A DNA stretch of 12,578 bases, taken from positions 1 through 12,578 of the forward strand of contig DATBMY010000453.1 of the NCBI GenBank assembly GCA_036554605.1. The letters are read 5' to 3'. Below the pieces are notes generated by a model, which was given only the letters and a program-made list of their open reading frames with translations, was not told the DNA's origin and did not search any database. Positions 7,252-12,578 of the stretch are shown piece after piece. The translations under genes were made by a program, and so were the position numbers. This DNA is from DATBMY01 sp036554605 (lineage in GTDB: Bacteria > Acidobacteriota > Blastocatellia > UBA7656). Position 1 is the stretch's first letter, and every line of letters starts with the position of its first letter.

Positions 7252-8178
7252 CTACTTTGCCCGGCCGGAGTACGTGGCCAGATAGACCCCGGCAAGCACC
7301 AGCGCGCCGCCGATAAAAGTCGAGGAGGGCGGGGCCTGACTGAAGAATATATAGGCAAGCACGCTCGCAACGACGGGCTCGCCTAAGAATGCCAGAGATA
7401 TTGCCGACGGGCGCACATGTTTTATCGCCCAGTTGAAGACCGTATGCCCGAAGATGGTCGGCACTATCGCCAGCGCCGCGAAATAAGTCCAGACGGTCGC
7501 GGAATACGGATAAAGTGGCGCGCCGGTGGCAATCGCCCATAAGAGCAAAAGCGCAGAGCAGACGCCATAGAGCGGAGTTACATATCCAAGCAGGCTCAGG
7601 CGAGAGCGCGCCTTGCGGCCGACGATGAAGTATCCGACGACGGCGAGCGCGCCCAGAACGGCAAGCGCGTTGCCGAGCATCGCGTCTCCGCTCGAACCCA
7701 GACTCACATTGCTGATCGCCTCCTGGCTTATCACCAGCATCCCAATCATTCCTATAAGTGTGCCGATGATGCTGAGAGGTGAGGGTCTCTCTCCGAGAAA
7801 CATGTAAGATGCTATGACCACGAATAGCGGGTGGCTGTTTACCAGGACGACAGAGGTCGATATTGGGATGTACTTGAGCGAAGTGATCCATGCGCCGAAA
7901 TGGACGGCAAGAAAGAAACCGCCCGCAATGAGCATCGCTACCTGGCGGCCGTCAAGAGATTTGATCTCGCCCGCTTTTATAGTGAGTGCGGCGGGCAGGA
8001 GTATCAACGTCGCCATCGCCATGCGATAAAAGGCGATCACTATGGGAGCAACCTGCAATTGCTCAAGCTTTGTTATGAAGACGGAAGAGAAAGCTAATGC
8101 GATAACCGCCAGCCCCATCGCGGCCAGGACCAGTCCCGGAGCCACGCGCTTTACCTTTTCGGCGGAGAGTTGCGTCAT
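7252..8178 (-). CDS. EamA/DMT-family permease
   Basis: This is an inner-membrane transporter of the drug/metabolite transporter superfamily. Members export amino acids, metabolites or drugs, but the substrate cannot be read from sequence. The 308-aa protein is hydrophobic with about ten membrane helices arranged as two EamA repeats, roughly residues 13-150 and 168-303. The duplicated FLGE signature appears at 127-130 (FLGERPS) and 264-267 (FLGEPVV), as expected from internal duplication. The ATG at 8178 lacks a clear Shine-Dalgarno. A possible promoter lies close upstream (8191-8218), which would leave only about 6 nt of leader. It is the first gene of the run that continues to the 62-aa protein, pcp and nfi. 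Confidence 0.92.
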   Translation of the reverse strand: MTQLSAEKVKRVAPGLVLAAMGLAVIALAFSSVFITKLEQLQVAPIVIAFYRMAMATLILLPAALTIKAGEIKSLDGRQVAMLIAGGFFLAVHFGAWITSLKYIPISTSVVLVNSHPLFVVIASYMFLGERPSPLSIIGTLIGMIGMLVISQEAISNVSLGSSGDAMLGNALAVLGALAVVGYFIVGRKARSRLSLLGYVTPLYGVCSALLLLWAIATGAPLYPYSATVWTYFAALAIVPTIFGHTVFNWAIKHVRPSAISLAFLGEPVVASVLAYIFFSQAPPSSTFIGGALVLAGVYLATYSGRAK

Positions 8179-8190
8179 GATATGAGAGTC

Positions 8191-8218
8191 ATTATGCGGA
8201 CTGGCGGCTTTCTGTCCA
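8191..8218 (-). promoter_or_regulatory. Candidate promoter of the EamA-pcp-nfi run
   Basis: On the minus strand TGGACA (8213-8218; 5 of 6 to consensus) and CATAAT (8191-8196; 5 of 6) are separated by 16 bp. Transcription would begin near 8184, only about 6 nt before the ATG at 8178. That implies a nearly leaderless message, in line with the absence of a Shine-Dalgarno there. This is an inference from motif match only. Confidence 0.4.
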
Positions 8219-8366
8219 GCTTGCGCTGCTACAAAGTCGGACCGCCTGCGGCAGCGGGCGTGTATAGCCAGCCTCCACCGGGTCGCTACAGTTCCATATA
8301 CTGGCCCGCGGAGAAAAGAAGAATGCTTGCGTGAAGCTCGCGCGAGGTGTTAATAAGTTCATTTAC

Positions 8367-8396
8367 TTGTTATCACCTTAAGGTGCCAATCATAAT
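8367..8396 (+). promoter_or_regulatory. Candidate promoter of the lipoprotein-tryptophan catabolism operon
   Basis: TTGTTA (8367-8372; 4 of 6) and CATAAT (8391-8396; 5 of 6) are separated by 18 bp. A start near 8403 leaves roughly 19 nt of leader, with AAAGGA (8406-8411) as the ribosome-binding site. The spacer is almost filled by a perfect palindrome, so a regulator probably acts here. It is the only good promoter I see ahead of the five-gene run. Confidence 0.5.
8374..8385. promoter_or_regulatory. Perfect 12-bp palindrome in the promoter spacer (candidate operator)
   Basis: The sequence CACCTTAAGGTG is its own reverse complement. It starts 2 bp after the candidate -35 and ends 5 bp before the candidate -10. 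A dyad at this position is where MerR-type activators and many repressors bind, so it is a credible operator for the operon. The regulator is not encoded in the window and its family cannot be named. Confidence 0.5.
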
Positions 8397-8421
8397 GCAG
8401 GAATGAAAGGATCTATGTTTG

Positions 8422-9195
8422 ATGTATAAGAGAGTATCGATAATTCTGGCTTTAGCTTTAGCTGTTATGGGTTGCGACAGCGGTCAGTCGTCGACGCAAA
8501 ACGGCAACGGGAACGGCAATTCGAACGTGTCGGCCTTTAAAATACCCGACCTGCCGCGGCCAAACACTCAGCCCGACCCGGCGTTTAAGCCGTGTAACGC
8601 ATACTTTCCGCTCGTGCCGGGTTCCACCGCGCGTTACGTAATAAACTATCCGAGCGGGCTTGTCGCGGATATGACCGTAGCGCAGAGCAAGACTGACGAT
8701 CCGAATATCGTACTCGAGAACATAACGATCTTAGACCGGCTCGGCGGTTTGGAGATAGCCCAGACCATAGAGCGAAAATACAGATGCGACGGCGAGAGCG
8801 TCCTTATAATCTCCGAAGAGACCAAGAGCAAGATTCAAGCCAACGTCTCGAATTCGATGTTCAACTACAGGGACAACTCGGTGGTGATGAAGCCGCCCGC
8901 GGAGCTTGCGACGAAAGGCGCAACCTGGACCTATGGTTATTACAGGATAACCGAGATCCCGGGCGTTACCGTCGAAAAACCCGATACGCCGATAATCATT
9001 ACGCTCGCCGTCGGAGGCGAAGAAGAACTCAAGACCGGGCTCGGCACGTTCCGCGCGCTCAGGGTTGTCAGAAAGGTCAGCCAGAACACGGTTAATGATT
9101 TTTACGTGCGCGGGCTTGGACTCGTAAAGCGCGTGTCGGGCGAAGGCGCTATAACCGAGCTTAAGGAATACAGCGGCCTGCAGCCAATGGAGTAG
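8422..9195 (+). CDS. Secreted lipoprotein of unknown function
   Basis: The 257-aa protein has a lipoprotein signal: basic MYKR, a hydrophobic stretch SIILALALAV, then VMGC with the lipidated Cys at 18. A low-complexity Gly/Asn/Ser linker follows (QNGNGNGNSN). The mature part has two more cysteines (C58, C122) that could form a disulfide. It also has motifs YFPLVPGSTARYVI, TWTYGYYR, LGTFRALRV and FYVRGLGLVKR, a layout resembling beta-rich periplasmic or surface proteins. I do not recognise a named function. ATG 8422 is preferred; the adjacent TTG at 8419 is also in frame. AAAGGA (8406-8411) is the ribosome-binding site. It is 21 bp upstream of the RidA-family gene, so it probably shares the catabolic operon transcript. 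Confidence 0.8.
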   Translation: MYKRVSIILALALAVMGCDSGQSSTQNGNGNGNSNVSAFKIPDLPRPNTQPDPAFKPCNAYFPLVPGSTARYVINYPSGLVADMTVAQSKTDDPNIVLENITILDRLGGLEIAQTIERKYRCDGESVLIISEETKSKIQANVSNSMFNYRDNSVVMKPPAELATKGATWTYGYYRITEIPGVTVEKPDTPIIITLAVGGEEELKTGLGTFRALRVVRKVSQNTVNDFYVRGLGLVKRVSGEGAITELKEYSGLQPME

Positions 9196-9216
9196 AACCC
9201 GCGACAGGAGCAACGA

Positions 9217-9666
9217 ATGAGCAGCCCGAAAATAGAGATCGTCAACCCGCCCGCGCTTGCCGAGCCGGTAGGCTACAGCAACGGCATCTCCGCGGCCGGG
9301 GGGAAACTCCTCTTCATTGCCGGCCAGGTCGGCTGGAATCGCGAGAAGAGATTCGTTAGCGATGACTTTGCCGACCAGTTTGCCCTCGCGCTTGAAAACG
9401 TCGCCGCGGTCGTTCGCGAAGCGGGCGGAGAGCCATCGCATATCGTCCGCATGCTGATATTCGTAACGGACAAGAAGGAATACCTGTCGCAGGTGAAAGC
9501 CATCGGCGTCGCGTACCGTCACGTAATGGGCAAGCATTATCCGGCGATGTCGCTGGTCGAGGTCAGCGGCCTGGTCGAAGACCTCGCAAAAGTCGAGATC
9601 GAAGCAATGGCTATGATACCGGAGCGGGTCGAAAGCGCGGGCAACCCGGAAGGTGAGAGTCAGTGA
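9217..9666 (+). CDS. RidA/YjgF-family protein with the canonical arginine missing
   Basis: Rid proteins are small trimeric enzymes. Archetypal RidA hydrolyses reactive enamines and imines, while relatives include 2-aminomuconate deaminase and RutC. The 149-aa protein shows the family layout: GKLLFIAGQVGW (29-40), a central helix FADQFALALENVAAVVREAGG, IVRMLIFVTD, and the C-terminal VEIEAMAMIP. At the position of the RidA catalytic arginine (PAR... in archetypes) it has P109-A110-M111, so it should not be an ordinary RidA imine hydrolase. ATG 9217 has AGGAG (9206-9210) 6 bases ahead. The stop overlaps the next start (GTGA). In this operon a deaminase role on an amino-containing breakdown product of anthranilate is plausible but unproven. 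Confidence 0.9.
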   Translation: MSSPKIEIVNPPALAEPVGYSNGISAAGGKLLFIAGQVGWNREKRFVSDDFADQFALALENVAAVVREAGGEPSHIVRMLIFVTDKKEYLSQVKAIGVAYRHVMGKHYPAMSLVEVSGLVEDLAKVEIEAMAMIPERVESAGNPEGESQ

Positions 9667-10502
9667 AGAACCCGACCTCAATTCAACCGAAAAGCTTTCT
9701 GTACGAAGAGCGCGGCGGGGTCGCGATAATAACCTTTAACCGCGAAGAGCGTTTGAACTCGTTGACATTCGAAGTCTACGGCGAGCTGACCGATACGTTC
9801 GCGGCCCTCGGCTCGCGCCATGGAGTGCGCGCGGTCGTTATCACCGGGCGCGGGCGCGGCTTCTGCTCGGGCGGGGATGTCAGCGACATAATAGGCGAGT
9901 TGTTCGCGCGCGACATGGCAGGGTTGCTCAAGTTCACGCGGATGACGTGCGAGCTTATAAGAAAGATCCGCGCGCTTGAAAAGCCAGTCATCGCTTCGCT
10001 CAACGGGACGGTAGCGGGCGCGGGCGCGGTCATAGCGCTCGCCTGCGACCTGAGGATCGCATCGGAAAAGGCGAAGATTGCATTCCTCTTCACGAAGGTA
10101 GGGCTTGCGGGCGCGGACATGGGCGCGGCATTCCTCTTGCCCAGAGTCGTCGGATTGAGCAAAGCGACCGAGATGTTATACACGGGTGATTTCGTGAGCG
10201 CGGCGGATGCTCTGCGAATAGGGCTCTACAACAGAGTGGTTCCGCCCGAAGAGCTTGAGGCCGAGACCATGCGCTGGGCCGAGCGGCTGGCGGCCGGGCC
10301 GTCGTTTGCGCTCGCGATGACGAAAGCCGCGCTCAACCGCGAAATGCACATGAGCTTGGAACAGGCTCTGGAAGCCGAAGCCGAGGCGCAGGCGATATGC
10401 ATGTTGAACCCTGACTTCCGAGAGGCTTATGAGGCGTTTACCGAAAAGCGAGCGCCGGAGTTTAATCGGAGCTTTAGTGATGAAGAGCTAGCAACGGAGT
10501 AA
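9663..10502 (+). CDS. Enoyl-CoA hydratase/isomerase (crotonase) family protein
   Basis: Crotonase enzymes act on acyl-CoA thioesters through a shared oxyanion hole. The 279-aa protein has the first oxyanion segment GRGRGFCSGGDV (62-73) and the second NGTVAGAGAVIALACDLRIA (114-133). Then come the variable active-site loop FTKVGLAGADMGAAFLLPRVVG (143-164) and the trimerisation helices. The loop lacks the PE...GAGG signature of classical hydratases: T144-K145 stand where the first catalytic Glu is normally found, with an Asp at 152 nearby. The exact reaction (hydration, isomerisation or ring cleavage) is therefore open. It starts with GTG overlapping the previous stop and has an AAGGTGAG Shine-Dalgarno. 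Being next to tryptophan dioxygenase suggests it handles a CoA intermediate derived from anthranilate. Confidence 0.92.
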   Translation: MKNPTSIQPKSFLYEERGGVAIITFNREERLNSLTFEVYGELTDTFAALGSRHGVRAVVITGRGRGFCSGGDVSDIIGELFARDMAGLLKFTRMTCELIRKIRALEKPVIASLNGTVAGAGAVIALACDLRIASEKAKIAFLFTKVGLAGADMGAAFLLPRVVGLSKATEMLYTGDFVSAADALRIGLYNRVVPPEELEAETMRWAERLAAGPSFALAMTKAALNREMHMSLEQALEAEAEAQAICMLNPDFREAYEAFTEKRAPEFNRSFSDEELATE

Positions 10503-10504
10503 TA

Positions 10505-11350
10505 ATGTCATTTGGTATTCCACCGGCAGATAATGAGCCGCGCCTGACATACGGCGGCTATTTGAAGGTCAAAGAATTAATATCGCTGCAGCACCTGCTT
10601 TCCGATCCGCACCGGCACGACGAAACCCTGTTCATAATCATCCACCAGACTTATGAGCTGTGGTTTAAGCAGATGCTTCATGAGATTGACGCGATCATCG
10701 AGCGGCTCTCTAAAGGCGAAACGCTGGCGGCCCACCGGCTGCTCAGGCGCGTTATAGAGATTCAGCGCGTGCTTGTTAACCAGGTGGGCGTGCTCGAGAC
10801 GATGACGCCCATGGATTTTCTCGCCTTTCGCGACCACCTGCTGCCGGCGAGCGGATTCCAGTCTCACCAGTTCCGCGAGCTTGAATTCGTTTCGGGGCTC
10901 AAGAATCGCAAGTTTCTCAATAGCTATGAGGAGGGGACCGAGGAATACGCGAAGCTTGAGCAGCGGCTCGAAAATCCCTCGCTCGGGGACGTCTTTTTCG
11001 ACGCGCTCAGACATCGAGGATTCGATATGCCTGAGAGCGCCGAAGGCCAGGGCGAGGCCACGCACAGGGCCGCTTATGACACAAGGGTGCAGGAGCTTGT
11101 AAGGCTTTATGAGAATGCTGAAAGCCATTATGATCTTTTCCTGCTCGCGGAAAGCTTGATCGAATACGACGAGATGTTCTCGCTGTGGAGGCTTCGGCAT
11201 ATCAAGATGGTCGAGCGGATGATCGGCAGCAAGATGGGCACGGGCGGTAGCGAAGGCGCGTCCTACTTGAAAAAGACCGTCGAGCGCGCTTTCTTCCCGG
11301 AACTGTGGGAGCTGCGCACGCGCCTCAGCAAGAAGACCGGAGGGTATTGA
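10505..11350 (+). CDS. kynA: Tryptophan 2,3-dioxygenase
   Basis: TDO is a haem enzyme that opens the indole ring of L-tryptophan with O2 to give N-formylkynurenine, the first kynurenine-pathway step. The 281-aa protein keeps all key residues at a constant offset of 8 from the Xanthomonas enzyme. They are distal H47 and F43 (FIIIHQTYELWFKQ), R109 that binds the substrate carboxylate (FLAFRDHL, then PASGFQS), proximal haem ligand H232 (WRLRHIKMVERMIG) and T246 in the GTGGS loop. The position of the Xanthomonas Tyr113 is Phe105. The start ATG follows the crotonase stop by 2 bp, with GGAG just ahead, so translation is probably coupled. High confidence in function. Confidence 0.98.
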   Translation: MSFGIPPADNEPRLTYGGYLKVKELISLQHLLSDPHRHDETLFIIIHQTYELWFKQMLHEIDAIIERLSKGETLAAHRLLRRVIEIQRVLVNQVGVLETMTPMDFLAFRDHLLPASGFQSHQFRELEFVSGLKNRKFLNSYEEGTEEYAKLEQRLENPSLGDVFFDALRHRGFDMPESAEGQGEATHRAAYDTRVQELVRLYENAESHYDLFLLAESLIEYDEMFSLWRLRHIKMVERMIGSKMGTGGSEGASYLKKTVERAFFPELWELRTRLSKKTGGY

Positions 11351-11363
11351 AGGAGGGACGATT

Positions 11364-12548
11364 ATGGACGAGTTATTAGAATGGCGAAAAGAGTTTCCTA
11401 TACTCGATAAGACGGTTTATATGATCTCGCATTCGCTCGGCGCGATGCCGCAAAGGACGCGGGACCGGTTGCAAGAGTATGCCGACATCTGGGCCACTCG
11501 CGGTATAAGAGCCTGGGAGGAAGGCTGGTGGATGATGCCAACGACGGTCGGAGACTTGATAGGCAAGATCATCGGCGCGGGGCAGGGCGAAGTCGTGATG
11601 CACCAGAACGTCTCTATATGCCAGTCCATAATAGCATCCTGCTTCGACCTCGGCCGGCAAGGGCGCGCCAAGATCGTCTCCGAGAGCCTGAATTTCCCGT
11701 CGAATATTTACATATACCACGCGCTCGAACGCGACGGCGCGCGGTTTGTCACCGTGCCCTCCGATGACGGCATAACCGTCCCGCTTGAGCGGATGCTTGA
11801 GGCGATTGATGAAGAGACGTTGCTTGTGAGCGTGTCGCACGTCATATTCAGAAGCTCTTTCGTTCAGGACCTCAAGGCGATCATCGACCGCGCTCATGAA
11901 GTTGGCGCGATGGTCGTAGCCGACATATACCAGTCGGCGGGCACGGTCCCGATAAACGTGCGAGAGCTCGACCTCGATTTTGCCACGGGCGGCTCGGTCA
12001 AATGGCTGTGCGGCGGTCCCGGGGCAGGCTATCTATACGTCAGGCGCGACCTCTGGCCGAAGCTTGAGCCGAAGATAACCGGATGGCTCGGGCATAAGTC
12101 GCCGTTTTCGTTCGAGGTGGGCGCGCAGGATTATTGCGATAACATCTACCGGTTTTTGAACGGCTCTCCAAACGTGCCGGGGATGTACGCGGCCATGTCG
12201 GGTTATGAGATTATCAACGAAGTCGGCGTAGATAGAATTCGCGAAAAATCTATACGCCAGACAACACGGCTCATAGAGCTTGCGGAGGAAGCGGGATTTC
12301 GCGTCAACTGCCCGAAGGAGTCGAGCCGTCGCGGCGGTACGGTCGTCATAGACGTTCCGCATGGGCAGCAGGTGACGACCGAACTCTTGCGCCGCGACTT
12401 CCTGGTAGATTTCAGGCCCGGCGCGGGCATCAGGGTCGCGCCGCACTTCTATACAAAAGATGAAGAGCTGGAGCTGACTGTAAACGAGATCAAATCGATC
12501 CTGGAATCGAAAGCCTACGAAGAACACAGCGCGGCTCTCGCACATTAA
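11364..12548 (+). CDS. kynU: Kynureninase-like PLP-dependent enzyme (aminotransferase class V fold)
   Basis: Kynureninase cleaves kynurenine to anthranilate and alanine using PLP. The 394-aa protein has a class V fold: start MISHSLGAMPQ (compare the NSLG motif of kynureninases), the PLP-ring Asp D187 (VADIYQSAG), the Schiff-base lysine K213 (GGSVKWLCGGPGAGYLYVR) and a C-terminal RPGAGIRVAPHFY block with the carboxylate-binding arginine region. Residue 212 before the lysine is Val, where Pseudomonas kynureninase has Tyr. The DxxH motif reads DIYQ, with Gln190 in place of His. A strong AGGAGGG (11351-11357) lies 6 bases before the ATG, 13 bp after the TDO stop. Operon context with TDO supports kynureninase, but the altered active site allows another class V reaction. 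No formamidase gene lies between the two. Confidence 0.8.
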   Translation: MDELLEWRKEFPILDKTVYMISHSLGAMPQRTRDRLQEYADIWATRGIRAWEEGWWMMPTTVGDLIGKIIGAGQGEVVMHQNVSICQSIIASCFDLGRQGRAKIVSESLNFPSNIYIYHALERDGARFVTVPSDDGITVPLERMLEAIDEETLLVSVSHVIFRSSFVQDLKAIIDRAHEVGAMVVADIYQSAGTVPINVRELDLDFATGGSVKWLCGGPGAGYLYVRRDLWPKLEPKITGWLGHKSPFSFEVGAQDYCDNIYRFLNGSPNVPGMYAAMSGYEIINEVGVDRIREKSIRQTTRLIELAEEAGFRVNCPKESSRRGGTVVIDVPHGQQVTTELLRRDFLVDFRPGAGIRVAPHFYTKDEELELTVNEIKSILESKAYEEHSAALAH

Positions 12549-12553
12549 AAACC

Positions 12554-12578
12554 GGGGGTCGGGAATCAGGGGTCAGGG
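12554..12578 (+). repeat. G-rich repeat at the window edge, G-quadruplex-capable
   Basis: Four G tracts (12554-12558, 12561-12563, 12569-12572, 12576-12578) with loops TC, AATCA and TCA meet the G3+N1-7 pattern for a G-quadruplex. The units resemble degenerate GGGGTCA copies. The repeat begins 6 bp after the kynureninase stop and is cut by the window end, so its length is unknown. Confidence 0.5.

Noticed and set aside
7205..7891. Minus-strand 228-aa frame overlapping the EamA gene
   Set aside because: It is a shifted frame of the permease with no membrane pattern and Arg-rich composition. The EamA frame has ten clear helices and both FLGE signatures.
8415..8429. Tiny ATG frame (MFDV, then stop) overlapping the lipoprotein start, considered as a leader peptide
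   Set aside because: Four codons with no regulatory residues such as Trp runs and no attenuator hairpin; probably chance.
8731..9681. Long open frame (316 aa) on the minus strand across the lipoprotein and RidA-family genes
   Set aside because: It is antisense to two well-supported genes, has no recognisable domain and is best explained by GC-rich codon bias keeping the opposite frame open.

Overview
This is a gene-dense bacterial chromosome segment with GC-rich coding bias. It carries 14 protein genes and no RNA genes, CRISPR arrays or insertion sequences that I can see. Gene content suggests a free-living aerobic heterotroph. An Acidobacteriota-like source (Blastocatellia type) is my best guess. 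It rests on the mix of GC-rich genes with frequent ATA isoleucine codons, the operon make-up and the G-rich repeat at the right edge. Sequence alone does not prove it.

Region 1 (113-3927, minus strand) is the widely conserved ribosome-maturation cluster rplU-rpmA-obgE-nadD-rsfS. It is followed by a stand-alone sigma-54 activator of PspF size where many genomes have rlmH. It is driven by a perfect-consensus sigma-70 promoter (TTGACA-N18-TATAAT, 3970-3999). The actual rplU start is a GTG behind a GGAGG Shine-Dalgarno.

Region 2 (4091-5671, plus) is serA, transcribed divergently from rplU. Its stop overlaps tail-to-tail by 4 bp with the next minus-strand gene.

Region 3 (5668-8178, minus) is a compact set read in the order EamA permease, a 62-aa unknown protein, pyroglutamyl-peptidase I (pcp) and endonuclease V (nfi). 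pcp and nfi are joined by an ATGA overlap.

Region 4 (8422-12548, plus) is a tight five-gene run: an unknown lipoprotein, a RidA-family protein, a crotonase-family enzyme, tryptophan 2,3-dioxygenase and a kynureninase-like PLP enzyme. Intergenic gaps are between -4 and +21 bp, so this is almost certainly one operon. It reads as tryptophan catabolism: tryptophan to N-formylkynurenine to kynurenine to anthranilate plus alanine. The crotonase and RidA proteins suggest that anthranilate is degraded further as a CoA thioester. No kynurenine formamidase is present in the window.

The most interesting points are four. A 12-bp perfect palindrome sits exactly between the -35 and -10 elements of the tryptophan operon promoter. 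The kynureninase has non-canonical residues beside its PLP lysine. The RidA and crotonase proteins have lost the canonical catalytic residues of their archetypes. An uncharacterised lipoprotein heads the catabolic operon. I found no clearly novel defence or mobile system; most of the window is well-understood housekeeping.
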